The notes beneath the pieces were generated by a model. The model worked only from the letters and a program-made list of their open reading frames with translations. It was not told where the DNA came from and made no database searches. A program made the translations under genes and the position numbers. Of a stretch of 64,000 bases of DNA, positions 29,506 through 38,696 are shown piece after piece. Every line of letters starts with the position of its first letter. Positions within the stretch are counted from its first letter, which is position 1. The DNA is from Granulicella cerasi (GTDB lineage Bacteria; Acidobacteriota; Terriglobia; Terriglobales; Acidobacteriaceae). Location: positions 623,852 to 687,851 of the forward strand of contig NZ_JAGSYD010000001.1 of NCBI RefSeq assembly GCF_025685575.1. The letters are read 5' to 3'.

Positions 29506-30540
29506 ATGAAGCAACAGTTTGCGAGCGACAACTATGCGGGTATTTGTCCTGAAGCCTGGGCAGGCATGACGCAGGCCAACGTGGGCCACGCACCCGCATA
29601 TGGCAACGACCAGTGGACGCACGATGCGGCTGACGCGTTTCGCAAGCTCTTCGATACCAACTGCGAAGTCTTCTTCGCGTTCAACGGAACGGCCGCGAAC
29701 TCGCTGGCACTCTCGTCGCTTTGCCAGAGCTATCACAGCGTCATCTGCTCGAGCACAGCGCACATCGAGACCGACGAGTGCGGCGCGCCGGAGTTCTTCT
29801 CGAACGGCTCGAAGCTGCTCGTGGCGCAGGGCGAAGACGGCAAGATTACGCCGGAGGCGATTCGCCACTTCGCGACCTTCCGTAAGGACATCCACTTCCC
29901 GAAGCCGCGCGTCGTGACGATCACGCAGCCAACGGAAACGGGCTTGCTCTACTCGATCGATGAGATCAAGGAGATCTCCGCCGAGTGCCGCGAGCATGGT
30001 TTGGCGCTGCACATGGATGGTGCGCGTTTCTCAAACGCTTGCGCTGCACTGGGCTGCACACCTGCGGAGATGACGTGGAAGGCTGGCGTCGATGTGCTCT
30101 GCTTCGGTGGTACGAAGAACGGCATGGCGGTGAGCGAGGCCGTGATCTTCTTCCGTCGTGAACTCGCGCTGGACTTCGACTATCGCTGCAAGCAGTCCGG
30201 CCAGCTGGCTTCGAAGATGCGCTTCATGTCCGCGCCGTGGATCAACATGCTGGAGAGCGGCGCGTGGCTGCGCAATGCGAAGCACGCGAATGATTGCGCG
30301 AAGATCTTCAGCGAAGCTGCGGCGGAGATTCCTGGCGTGGAGTTGATGTTCCCGGTGCAGGGCAATGCAGTATTTCTACGCTTGAGCGAGGAGTTCGCGG
30401 CGGCGCTGCGCGAGCGTGACTGGACCTTCTACACGTTCATCGGTGGCGGAGCACGCTTCATGTTCGCGTGGGACTCTGATCCCGCGCGCATCGCAGAACT
30501 GCTCGAAGACATGCGCGCATGTGCAGCCGTCGCGGCGTAA
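29506..30540 (+). CDS. Low-specificity L-threonine aldolase (beta-eliminating lyase family)
   Basis: 344 residues from ATG 29506, preceded by GGTGGAG; this gives the family-typical N-terminus MKQQFASDNYAGICPEA. An ATG at 29461 would add 15 poorly matching residues. PLP-binding features: FAFNGTAANSLALSSLC, ALHMDGARFSNA with the ring-stacking/aspartate region, and Lys204 in CFGGTKNG as the Schiff-base lysine. It cleaves L-threonine or L-allo-threonine to glycine and acetaldehyde. No operon partner; the palindrome cluster follows. Confidence 0.9.
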   Translation: MKQQFASDNYAGICPEAWAGMTQANVGHAPAYGNDQWTHDAADAFRKLFDTNCEVFFAFNGTAANSLALSSLCQSYHSVICSSTAHIETDECGAPEFFSNGSKLLVAQGEDGKITPEAIRHFATFRKDIHFPKPRVVTITQPTETGLLYSIDEIKEISAECREHGLALHMDGARFSNACAALGCTPAEMTWKAGVDVLCFGGTKNGMAVSEAVIFFRRELALDFDYRCKQSGQLASKMRFMSAPWINMLESGAWLRNAKHANDCAKIFSEAAAEIPGVELMFPVQGNAVFLRLSEEFAAALRERDWTFYTFIGGGARFMFAWDSDPARIAELLEDMRACAAVAA

Positions 30541-30593
30541 TAGTCTGCTTCGCCGTTAACGATCCATTTGGGCTAGGCAACAAGTGAGGCACG

Positions 30594-30750
30594 AACGGTA
30601 GGGCAGGGCTTAGCCCTGCCGTTTGCGTTTTAGAGAACAGGGTCTTTAGGCCCTCAGGTTGTGGCGGTTGATCGGACCATCGCCTCAGCGGCTGAAGCCG
30701 CGAAGAAGCTGGGCGACACCATGTCGGGGCTGAAGCCCCGACCTACCGTT
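30594..30750. repeat. Cluster of REP-like palindromes enclosed by an inverted repeat
   Basis: Outer arms AACGGTAGG (30594-30602) and CCTACCGTT (30742-30750). Inside are GGCAGGGC-TTA-GCCCTGCC (30602-30620), an imperfect AGGGTC/GGCCCT hairpin near 30640, GCGGC-TGAA-GCCGC (30688-30701) and GTCGGGGC-TGAA-GCCCCGAC (30723-30742). Two stems share the TGAA loop. Further on, TGCAGAGCTCTGCA at 30778-30791 is a perfect palindrome. The space 30541-30828 holds no gene. GGGCTGAAGCCC-type elements are, to my recollection, frequent in Acidobacteriaceae genomes. Confidence 0.7.
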
Positions 30751-30828
30751 TTTTGTGCCTTACCGAGTCATGAATCCTGCAGAGCTCTGCATGGAGTTGC
30801 GCCTTGATCGGTCAAGCGGCGACACAAG

Positions 30829-31737
30829 CTAGCGAAGGAATGATGCAACGGCGGCAAGAAATTCCTTCGGCTTTTCGAGCGACGGAGCGTGGCCGCACTC
30901 GGGAACGATCACAAGCTTCGCGCCGGGGATCTTCGCGGCATAGTCTTTGCCGTCCTCGAGCGGCACGACGGCGTCGTTGCCACCCCAGACGATGAGCGTC
31001 GGGATGTTGATCGCCTGCACGCGGTCGCCGACGGTTTCCTCGTCCAGCTTCATGTTCGTGCGCAGCGAGCGCTGCGTATTGCCATCGTTTGCGGTCAGCT
31101 TGATCATGAAGTTCTGGCGCACGAGGTCCGGCGTTACGAGCGATTTGTCGTAGAAAATGAAGCCGATGCCTGCGGCCTCTGCAAGCGTGCCGGGCACTTG
31201 CGGCGCGCCTTTGGAGCGAATCGCTCGATGCCCCGCAGCATCTTCGAGGATGAGTTGCGAAGGCTTCGGGAAGCCTTGCTGATAGACGTCCTTCGGTTGC
31301 AGCGCTTCGATCGTGTAGAGGCTGACGATCCAGCCGCCGAGCGACTCGCCGGCGAGCGCGAAGTGGTCAATGTGCTTCACGCGCAGGAACTCGCCGAGGA
31401 AGTCGGCGAAGGTTTGAATGCTGTAGTCGATGGCAGGCTTGTCGGAACCGCCCCAACCGATCTCGTCGATCGCAACGACATGATGATGCAGCGCGAGCGG
31501 CTTGATGACACGGCCCCAGTCAAACAACGCCTGACTACCGAAACCATGCACGAGCACCAGCGTGGAGCCGGTGCCCGCTTCGTAGTAACGAATGTTCTCG
31601 CCGAAAACCTTCGCGAACCTGGCGGGCGGAAGGTCTGTTGGCTTTGGCAGGATCGACTGCGCGGACGCAGCCGTGCAGAGAGTGGCAAACAAGAGTGAGG
31701 CAAGCAAGGTACGCAACGATTTGCGACAAAGCAACAC
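30829..31737 (-). CDS. Exported alpha/beta hydrolase
   Basis: 302 residues starting with GTG at 31737, with TAGGAG seven bases upstream. A signal peptide (LRTLLASLLFATLCTAASAQ) is followed by an alpha/beta-hydrolase fold: LVLVHGFGSQALFDWG, nucleophile Ser in LAGESLGGWIVSLY near 130, Asp in IVWGGNDAVVPLEDG near 247, and His in VPECGHAPSLEKP near 283. The substrate is unknown. It is the last gene of an operon with the DUF1501 and PSD1 genes, nine bases after the DUF1501 stop. Confidence 0.88.
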   Translation of the reverse strand: MLLCRKSLRTLLASLLFATLCTAASAQSILPKPTDLPPARFAKVFGENIRYYEAGTGSTLVLVHGFGSQALFDWGRVIKPLALHHHVVAIDEIGWGGSDKPAIDYSIQTFADFLGEFLRVKHIDHFALAGESLGGWIVSLYTIEALQPKDVYQQGFPKPSQLILEDAAGHRAIRSKGAPQVPGTLAEAAGIGFIFYDKSLVTPDLVRQNFMIKLTANDGNTQRSLRTNMKLDEETVGDRVQAINIPTLIVWGGNDAVVPLEDGKDYAAKIPGAKLVIVPECGHAPSLEKPKEFLAAVASFLR

Positions 31738-31746
31738 AGCGAACTC

Positions 31747-33135
31747 CTACGTGATGATGTCGTGCACGACGTTGCCGGAAACATCGGTGAGTCGATAGTC
31801 GCGGCCTGCATGGCGGAAGGTGAGCTTCTTGTGGTCGAGACCCATCTGATTGAGCAGCGTGGCGTGGAAGTCGTGAATATCCACGGGCTTGTCGACGACC
31901 TCGTAGCCGTAGTCGTCCGTGGTGCCGTAGGTCATGCCGCCCTTGAAGCCGCCGCCAGCGACCCACGAGGAGTAGCTCTTCGACCAGTGTGTCCGGCCCT
32001 GTTCGTCCGGCGAAGCATCGCCGGGCTTTCGGCCGAACTCGGTCGTCCACACGACGAGCGTGTCGTCCAACATGCCGCGCGACTTGAGGTCCTGCAGCAT
32101 GCCGGCGATGGCCTTATCGACTTTGCGTGCCTGCGTCGCATGCATCTTGATGTCGAGGTGCGAGTCCCAGTTGTTGTACTTGTCGCTGCCGGTGTCGATG
32201 AGTTCGACGAAGCGCACACCGCGCTCGGCGAGTCGGCGAGCGACGAGGCACTGCCAGCCGAAGCCCTTCTTCGTGTCGCGCGTGATGCCGTACATCTTCA
32301 GCGTCGCGTCGCTTTCCTTGGTGATGTCGAAGGCGTCGGGGGCTTCCTGCTGCATGCCTGCGGCGGTCTCGAAGGTCTTGATGCGCGAGGCGAGGGTCTT
32401 ATCGCCATCATGCTCGGCGAGGTTGCGCTGATTGAAGAAGTTGATGAGGCCGAGGTCCATCTCCTGAATGTCGAGACGGTTGGCGCGGCTGATGTTCGGG
32501 ATCGCCTCCTGGCCGGGGACGACGCGAATGCCCTGGTGACACGCGGGCAGGAAGCCAGAGTCCCAACACTGCGCACCGCCGTAGGGGATCTCCGGCGCGA
32601 GCACCATGTAGCTCGGTAGCTCCTGGTTCTCGGTGCCGAGTGCATAGCTCGCCCACGAGCCGATGCTCGGACGCGGCTCGACGGTGGAGCCGCCGTGGAT
32701 CTGCAGCACCGCCTGCGAGTGGTTGGGGATGTCGTTCTTCATCGAGCGAATGACGCAGATGTCGTCCATCATCGCGCCGACGTGCGGGAAGAGCTCGCTG
32801 ACCTCGGTGTCGCACTTGGCATAGCGCTTGAACGCCCACGGCGAGGCGTGGAGGAAGTCGCCGTTGTGCAGCTTGCCGGTGTCGCGCGTCAGCAACGGCT
32901 TGGGGTCGAAGGTGTCGACGTGCGAAACGCCGCCGCTCATGTAGAGGAAGATGACGCGCTTGGCCTTGGCCGGGAACATCGGCGCGTGCGGTGCGAGCGG
33001 GTTCGCGAGCGTGGGGTTCGATGCAGGCTTGATCGTCTCGGCCATCATCTCGTGCAACATGCCGGGCAGGAGGAAGGACGTACTGGCGAGCGACTGCAGG
33101 AAGACGCGGCGGTTGAGCGGTTTGCGAAGCGACAT
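31747..33135 (-). CDS. DUF1501 domain protein
   Basis: 462 residues, sulfatase/alkaline-phosphatase-like fold family DUF1501. The N-terminus MSLRKPLNRRVFLQSLASTS has a twin-arginine-like RRVFLQ motif, so Tat export is likely. Family marks: PKAKRVIFLYMSGGVSHVDTF, CDTEVSELFPHVG, IPNHSQAVLQIHGGS, LVVWTTEFGRKPG and DFHATLLNQMGLDH. It is usually paired with a PSD1 cytochrome protein, as here (15 bases apart). The function is unknown; a link to polysaccharide or sulfated substrate processing is often proposed. AAGGAG precedes the start. Confidence 0.93.
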   Translation of the reverse strand: MSLRKPLNRRVFLQSLASTSFLLPGMLHEMMAETIKPASNPTLANPLAPHAPMFPAKAKRVIFLYMSGGVSHVDTFDPKPLLTRDTGKLHNGDFLHASPWAFKRYAKCDTEVSELFPHVGAMMDDICVIRSMKNDIPNHSQAVLQIHGGSTVEPRPSIGSWASYALGTENQELPSYMVLAPEIPYGGAQCWDSGFLPACHQGIRVVPGQEAIPNISRANRLDIQEMDLGLINFFNQRNLAEHDGDKTLASRIKTFETAAGMQQEAPDAFDITKESDATLKMYGITRDTKKGFGWQCLVARRLAERGVRFVELIDTGSDKYNNWDSHLDIKMHATQARKVDKAIAGMLQDLKSRGMLDDTLVVWTTEFGRKPGDASPDEQGRTHWSKSYSSWVAGGGFKGGMTYGTTDDYGYEVVDKPVDIHDFHATLLNQMGLDHKKLTFRHAGRDYRLTDVSGNVVHDIIT

Positions 33136-33150
33136 CGTGTGGCTCCTTCG

Positions 33151-35952
33151 TTAGGGAACAAACATGAATTCGTTGCTGGAGAACATGGCCTGCAGCAGGT
33201 GTGCGAACGCCTTCTGTTGCGCGGCCTCCGGTGTGCTGCCTGTAGCGATGAGCTTGCTGCTCATCGTGCTGAGAAACTCTTCGCTGTGCTTGCGCTCTTC
33301 AGCGGCAGGGGCGCGGTTGTAGATGATCTCGAAGGCGGCGTCGAGACGCGCTTCGGGCTTTTTGTGCTCGTCATCGAGTGACTTGGCGAGCGCGTCCGAG
33401 CATTGCTTCGGGAACTTCGAGTTCATGAAGTAGAGCGCCTGCAGCGGCGTGAGGCTCTGCGAACGCATCTCCGTGCTGACGGCCGGGTCGGCGCCGTCGA
33501 AGAGCGTCATGTAGGGATGCTTCACCGTGCGCTGAATCATCATGTACACGGTGCGCTTGTTGTTCTCGTACTTCGGCAGGTCAGGCACGAAGGGGTTCTG
33601 CTCTTCCCAGTTCCACTCGCTCTGCGGTGGGAAAGGGAACGTGCTGCCAGGGGTGCGATCAAGCTGACCGGAGTCCGCGAGCAGCGTGTCGCGAATCTCT
33701 TCCGCATCGAGGCGCACCATCGTGTGCTTCCAGATGTATGCGTTGTCGGGATCGACCTCGTTGTTCGCGGAGTTCGCTTCGCCGGACAAGCGATAGGCGT
33801 GTGACAGCACCATCATGCGCTGCATCCGCTTTACCTGCCAGCCATTGCTCGTAAGCTGCGTTGCGAGGTAATCAAGCAGCGCCTGATTGCTGGGGGCAAC
33901 ACCGCGCGTGCCGAAGTTATTGGGTGTCGCGACGATGCCGCGGCCGAAGTGGCCTTGCCACAGACGGTTCACGAATACGCGCGCCGTCGTGGGGTTCTGG
34001 GCGCTCGCCACCCAGGCGGCGAGTTCGAGACGACCGCTGTCCTTGGTGGTTGCGGGCAGCGCGCCACCACCGAGTACCTGCAACTCGCCGCGCGGCACTT
34101 CATCGCCAAGCTGCAGCGGATCGCCATGCAGCATGATCTGCGCCTTCGCCGGTGCGGGCATATCGCTCACGGCGTAGGCCATCTCCGGGAACTGCGGCGC
34201 GCGCGCATAAAGGTTCATGCGACGACGCTGCAGTTGCGGCATCAGGTCGTCGTAGGTGCCGGGGAGGCGATTCACAGCAGCGATCGCGTCGGCGATGGGC
34301 TTGAGTTGCGCCTGGAACGCGACCTGCTCAGGCGCAGCTGCGTCCTGCGGATGGCGCAGCACCAGCTCCGACTGATAGCGCTTGCCATCGTTGCCCGCCT
34401 TGGGGAAGTGCGTGCTCTTGAAGATGCCAGCGAGCGCGTAGTAGTCCGAGGTGGGGATGGGGTCGAACTTGTGGTTGTGGCAGCGGGCGCAGCTCACGGT
34501 CATGCCGAGCATCGCGGAGCCAAGGTTGTCGACCGCATCGTAGATCTGCGCGTTGTCTGCAATGTTCGCGCCAGCGAGATAGCCGGTGGCGATCGTCTGC
34601 TTCCAGTGCTCATCGTCGTTGGCGGCGGGCATCAGGTCGCCAGCGAGCTGCTCCTTCAGGAAGCGATCGTAGGGCATGTCTTCGTTGAACGAAGCGATGA
34701 CCCAGTCGCGATACTTCACCGCCTGCGGGATGGGGAAGTCCCCAAGCGCGCCGGTGGTGTCAGCGTAGCGCACCACGTCGAGCCAGATGCGGCCCCAGCG
34801 CTCGCCATAGGCCGGCGACGCAAGCAGGCGATCGACTACATGCTCGTAGGCTTGCGGCGACTTGTCGGCGAGGAACGCCTTCATCTCTGCGGTCGTTGGC
34901 GGCAGGCCGGTAAGGTCGTAGGTGACGCGGCGCAGCAGCGTGCGCTTGTCGGCATCGCCGTTCGGCTTCAGGTGCTTTTCTTCGAGCTTCGCCAGTACGA
35001 AGCGGTCGATGTCGTTGTACGCCCACTTTGACGTCACATCGGGAACGGCAGGAGCCACGACTGGCATGAACGACCAGAACTTGCGGTCCTCCGCGCTCAC
35101 TGTCGTAACGGCGGGCTTGTCCGCGCTCGCGGGCCAGGGCAGGCCGTCTTTGATCCACTGATCGAGTGCGGCAACTTCCTCGGGCTTAAGCGGCGCGCGT
35201 GGCGGCATCTGCAAGCGCGGATCGGCGTAATGTACCGCGCTTGAAAGCGTGCTCAGCTCGGGGTGTCCCGGCACAACGACCGCACCATCTTTGCCGCCTT
35301 GCAGCAGCGCCTTACGCGAATCGAGGCGAAGGCCGCCTTTCTCCGCGCTGGCATGGCACATGTAGCACTTGTTCACCAGCACCGGGCGAACTTTGGCTTC
35401 AAAAAAAGCTTCCTGCTCAGCAGAAAGCGATGGGGAAGCGGATGGCGAGACAGGCTGTACGGGCGTGGCGGAAGCGATCTGCGCCGGTGTCGGCTTGCTG
35501 GCCGTTGCGCTTGCGGTCGTTGGAGCATCCGCAGGGGCGATCGGAGCGGCGCTCTCCTTGATCCAGCGATCGACGGCTGCAATGTCCTCGTCGCTCAGCT
35601 TGCCCTTCGGCGGCATCTGCAGGGTGTCGTCGGAGTAGTGGATCGCCTTGGAGAGAATGCTCTTCTCGGGGCTGCCAAAAACCACGGGCGATCCGCTATC
35701 GCCACCGGCAAGAATCTGCGGCACAGTGTCCATGCGGAATCCGCCAGCGTGCCCACCGTTCATATGACAACCGGAACAAGCGCGATCGAAGACAGGCTTC
35801 GCGGTCTGCTTGTAGAGGTCATCGGTCTGGGCAGCAGCGCTGTCGGCCGCAAGGCCGCAGGCAACAAGCAGTAAAGCCGCGCTCACATAGCGCGGAAGGA
35901 TAACTCTGGATACACGTCGGCTGCTCGCTGCCAAGGTAAGGCTCTCCTTCAT
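33151..35952 (-). CDS. PSD1/planctomycete cytochrome c protein (DUF1549/DUF1553)
   Basis: 933 residues, exported (VSAALLLVACGLAADSAAAQ). Two haem c motifs: CSGCH (Cys59, Cys62, His63) and CYMCH near 196; each is followed by a GG(H/L) and LxMPPxxxL segment that may supply the Met ligand (TLQMPPKGKLS, RLQMPPRAPLK). Then come DUF1549 (DIDRFVLAKLEEKHL, VDRLLASPAYGERWGR) and DUF1553 (RLELAAWVASAQNPTTARVF, LWQGHFGRGIVATPNNFG). A third possible CxxCH, CARCH near 495, lies between them. It heads the operon with DUF1501 and the hydrolase. The start codon is uncertain by a few residues. The role is unknown. Confidence 0.92.
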   Translation of the reverse strand: MKESLTLAASSRRVSRVILPRYVSAALLLVACGLAADSAAAQTDDLYKQTAKPVFDRACSGCHMNGGHAGGFRMDTVPQILAGGDSGSPVVFGSPEKSILSKAIHYSDDTLQMPPKGKLSDEDIAAVDRWIKESAAPIAPADAPTTASATASKPTPAQIASATPVQPVSPSASPSLSAEQEAFFEAKVRPVLVNKCYMCHASAEKGGLRLDSRKALLQGGKDGAVVVPGHPELSTLSSAVHYADPRLQMPPRAPLKPEEVAALDQWIKDGLPWPASADKPAVTTVSAEDRKFWSFMPVVAPAVPDVTSKWAYNDIDRFVLAKLEEKHLKPNGDADKRTLLRRVTYDLTGLPPTTAEMKAFLADKSPQAYEHVVDRLLASPAYGERWGRIWLDVVRYADTTGALGDFPIPQAVKYRDWVIASFNEDMPYDRFLKEQLAGDLMPAANDDEHWKQTIATGYLAGANIADNAQIYDAVDNLGSAMLGMTVSCARCHNHKFDPIPTSDYYALAGIFKSTHFPKAGNDGKRYQSELVLRHPQDAAAPEQVAFQAQLKPIADAIAAVNRLPGTYDDLMPQLQRRRMNLYARAPQFPEMAYAVSDMPAPAKAQIMLHGDPLQLGDEVPRGELQVLGGGALPATTKDSGRLELAAWVASAQNPTTARVFVNRLWQGHFGRGIVATPNNFGTRGVAPSNQALLDYLATQLTSNGWQVKRMQRMMVLSHAYRLSGEANSANNEVDPDNAYIWKHTMVRLDAEEIRDTLLADSGQLDRTPGSTFPFPPQSEWNWEEQNPFVPDLPKYENNKRTVYMMIQRTVKHPYMTLFDGADPAVSTEMRSQSLTPLQALYFMNSKFPKQCSDALAKSLDDEHKKPEARLDAAFEIIYNRAPAAEERKHSEEFLSTMSSKLIATGSTPEAAQQKAFAHLLQAMFSSNEFMFVP

Positions 35953-36264
35953 CGGGGAAGCGGAACTTGCTTGCGTCTGTGCCGGAGCCGACCGCGCTGG
36001 TTAGCGCGAGGCTCATAGCTGAGTTGTAGGCTGAAATGTCTCTGGATGACCCATCTTTAGAATGACCGAACTTTCATGTCCAGTCCAATCATTTGTCATA
36101 AAGGCGTGATTGCGAGAAGTGATGCGACGTGCGGCGCGGCGGACGTTATGATCGCTGTAAGAACCACGGTTTGCCCCTCGCTCTTCATCGCTGCTGTGCC
36201 GAGAAGCTGACAGCGGTCGTACGCCAACCCACTCACCGCCGAAGGGCAGTAGGGACGTACCTCG
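35953..36264. promoter_or_regulatory. Divergent intergenic region between PSD1 operon and binding-protein operon
   Basis: 312 bases with no supported gene; it must hold promoters for both directions. GTCCAATCATTT at 36083-36094 recurs in inverted orientation (AAATGATTGGAC) upstream of the TonB receptor at 48139-48150. A shared 12-mer alone is within chance expectation for a window this size. No convincing -35/-10 pair was identified. Confidence 0.4.
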
Positions 36265-37302
36265 TTGAATCGACGTGCTTTTCTGAAGTTGTCGGCTGCG
36301 TCCGCGCTCTGCGCCGGGCCGCTGGCTGGTTGCCGTCGTCAACAGGTGAACCACATCGTCTGGGCGTTGGGGTGGATCCCCGACGTGGAATACGGCAACC
36401 TCTGGACCGCGCTCGATCGTGGGTTCTTTACGCAATCCGGCGCGCGTGTTGATTATTTTCCCGGTGGCCCGAACGCCCCGCAGCCGGTTGTGATGGTAGC
36501 GGCCGGGGAAGCCACACTCGGCGATGCTGAGTGGTTGCCGCTTACCGATGCCGTGCTGCAGGGCAATGACTTCGTCGTCATCGCCGCGCAGTTTCCCATT
36601 CTGCCGACGGGTCTGATCACGCTGCCGAAGCGCCCGATCCGCAAACCGAAGGACATGGTCGGCGCGACGTTTCTCGTGCAGGGCCCGAGCGAACGCGCTG
36701 AACTTGCTGCGACCTTCAGCCTGAACAAACTGCCGATGAATTACAAGATGGTGCCCGTCGGCTTCTCGCCCGAGGCGCTGCTCGAAGGCCAGGGTGACGC
36801 GTATTTCTGCTACATCACCAACCAGCCGCGCACGCTGGAGAAGATGGGGCTGGTGAAGGACAAGGACTTTTTCGTCACGCCCATCTATGACCTCGGCTAC
36901 CGCGTGCCGTCCTCGCTTCTCTTTGTGGAGCGGCGCATGATCCGCGATCATCGCGAGCAGCTCGTCGGCTTCCTCGAAGGCTTGTTGCTCGCACGCCAGG
37001 CGAACTTCGCCGACGTCACACTCGCGCCACGCCTTGCTGCAGAGCACTATGGCGGCGACCTCGGGCTCGACTACGAGCAGCAGCTTTCGTTGAACAAGGG
37101 CCAGTTGTTGCTCGAGCGCGAAGCCGGTCGTGAAGTGCCGTTCAGCTTCGGCGACGATGCGATCAAGACGCTTTATGCGGCGGCAGCTGCAACCGGGCGT
37201 ACGCATTTGCCGACACCCAACAAGCTCTTCGACCTCTCCATGCTCGAAGACGCGTACACCCGACTCAAGCAAAAGGGAGCTTTGCATGTCGCAAGTAGCT
37301 AG
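36265..37302 (+). CDS. Thi5/NMT1-like ABC substrate-binding lipoprotein
   Basis: 345 residues from TTG 36265. The N-terminus MNRRAFLKLSAASALCAGPL followed by AGC combines a twin-arginine-like start with a lipobox. The body is the Thi5/NMT1/SsuA-type periplasmic-binding fold: VWALGWIPDVEYGNLWTALD, MVAAGEATLGDAE, KPKDMVGATFLVQGPSERA and VPSSLLFVERRMIRDHREQL. Family members bind thiamine-pyrimidine precursors, riboflavin, sulfonates or other heterocycles. The 3' end overlaps the amidohydrolase start by 17 bases, so an operon with the ABC genes at 38697-40992 is clear. The ligand is probably the amidohydrolase substrate or product. Confidence 0.88.
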   Translation: MNRRAFLKLSAASALCAGPLAGCRRQQVNHIVWALGWIPDVEYGNLWTALDRGFFTQSGARVDYFPGGPNAPQPVVMVAAGEATLGDAEWLPLTDAVLQGNDFVVIAAQFPILPTGLITLPKRPIRKPKDMVGATFLVQGPSERAELAATFSLNKLPMNYKMVPVGFSPEALLEGQGDAYFCYITNQPRTLEKMGLVKDKDFFVTPIYDLGYRVPSSLLFVERRMIRDHREQLVGFLEGLLLARQANFADVTLAPRLAAEHYGGDLGLDYEQQLSLNKGQLLLEREAGREVPFSFGDDAIKTLYAAAAATGRTHLPTPNKLFDLSMLEDAYTRLKQKGALHVASS

Positions 37303-38677
37303 TCAGGTCAGGCAGAGCATCAGCCTGCTGATCCTCAACGCCGATGTTGTCTGTTTTGACGATGCAGACCGAGTCGAGCGTCGCGGCGCGATCGCTGTGG
37401 ATGGCAACACGATCATCTGGATCGGCAGTGCAGAAGAGGCGGCGACTCTCTACACGGCGGAGCAGACGATCGATGCCAGCAGCATGATTGCGATGCCCGG
37501 CTTCATCGATTGCCACGTGCACACGGCGCAGCAATTTCTGCATGGCAAGCTGCCAAGCGTTCGCCGCAAAGGTGAACTGCGCGCGCCAATGTGGCAGCGC
37601 TATCTCATTCCGTTCGAGAGCGGGCTCGAGCCGGAAGACGTCTACGCGAGCGGGCTTGCAGCGTACTCGGCGATGATCTCCAGCGGGACCACGTGCTTCC
37701 TCGAAGCCGGCGGCCCGTTCCCCGATGAGATGGGCCGCGCGGCGAATGACATTGGCATCCGCGGGCGCATCGCGATGGCGACCGTCGATGTTGAGGATGA
37801 CATTCCACCGCAGTCGCGCATGACTACCGCAGAAGCTCTGCGTCGCAGTGAAGAACTCGTGCTGCGCTGGAAGGAGCACCCGCGCGTGAACGCGTGGCTC
37901 TCCTTGCGGCAGTTGATGGTGAATACCGAAGAGCTTCGCTTCGGCATTCGCGATCTCTCGCACGCGCTCGATACGCCGATCCACACGCATCTTGCGGAGG
38001 GCACGTATGAGGTGGACTTCAGCATTCGCAAGTGGAACATGCGCTCGACCGAGTATCTCGAGAGCATCGGCTGCCTCGACCACTACGTCCACGCTGCGCA
38101 CTCGGTGTTGCTCAGCTTGAATGAGATGGACCTCTATGCGAAGCGCAATGTCTCTGCGTGTCACTGTTCGCTGAACAACTACACCATGGGTCGCCCACGT
38201 GTGCTGGAGATGATGCGTCGCGGCATCGCGATGGGCCTCGGCACTGATGGAGCAGCCACGCGCACGAGCCTTGATATGTTTCAAGTAGTGCACGGCGCAG
38301 TGCTCGGCCAGCAAGCGGTGAACGGCACGCCGTACCACGTTGATCCGCCGGTGACGTGCGAGCAGATGCTGAAGCAGGCCTTCCGCGGCGGTGCACGCGC
38401 GGCGCGTTTGGAGCGTGAGATCGGTACGCTCGAGGTTGGCAAGAAGGCGGACATCGTACTCGTTTCGACGAGCGACTACGACCAGTTCCCGGCGCTCGAT
38501 CCGGTGATCACTTTGGCGGAAAGCAGCGTAGGCCGCGACGTGCATACGGTCGTTGTCGACGGCCGCATCGTGATGCAGAACCGCAAGCTGCTCACGATGG
38601 ATCTCGAGCCGATGCGAGAGCGTGTCGCCGTGCAATACAAGACCATCATGGAGCGCTTCGATCGGGCGATCGCCTAA
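37286..38677 (+). CDS. Amidohydrolase/deaminase (TrzA/AtzB/SAH deaminase type), cytoplasmic
   Basis: 463 residues from ATG 37286, preceded by AAGGGAG. Metal-dependent amidohydrolase: PGFIDCHVHTAQQ (His77, His79), HTHLAEGTYEVD near 235, VHAAHSVLL near 272 and GLGTDGAATRTS near 317 with the catalytic Asp; composite-domain ends (DVVCFDDADRVERRGAIAV, GRIVMQNRKLL). There is no signal peptide. It is one of three related genes here; all share FESGL..EDVY, ISSGTTCFLEAGGP and DEMGRAA. Likely deaminates or hydrolyses a purine, pyrimidine or triazine-like ring imported by the neighbouring ABC system. Confidence 0.88.
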   Translation: MSQVASQVRQSISLLILNADVVCFDDADRVERRGAIAVDGNTIIWIGSAEEAATLYTAEQTIDASSMIAMPGFIDCHVHTAQQFLHGKLPSVRRKGELRAPMWQRYLIPFESGLEPEDVYASGLAAYSAMISSGTTCFLEAGGPFPDEMGRAANDIGIRGRIAMATVDVEDDIPPQSRMTTAEALRRSEELVLRWKEHPRVNAWLSLRQLMVNTEELRFGIRDLSHALDTPIHTHLAEGTYEVDFSIRKWNMRSTEYLESIGCLDHYVHAAHSVLLSLNEMDLYAKRNVSACHCSLNNYTMGRPRVLEMMRRGIAMGLGTDGAATRTSLDMFQVVHGAVLGQQAVNGTPYHVDPPVTCEQMLKQAFRGGARAARLEREIGTLEVGKKADIVLVSTSDYDQFPALDPVITLAESSVGRDVHTVVVDGRIVMQNRKLLTMDLEPMRERVAVQYKTIMERFDRAIA

Positions 38678-38696
38678 GCGCACGTAAGGGAGAACT

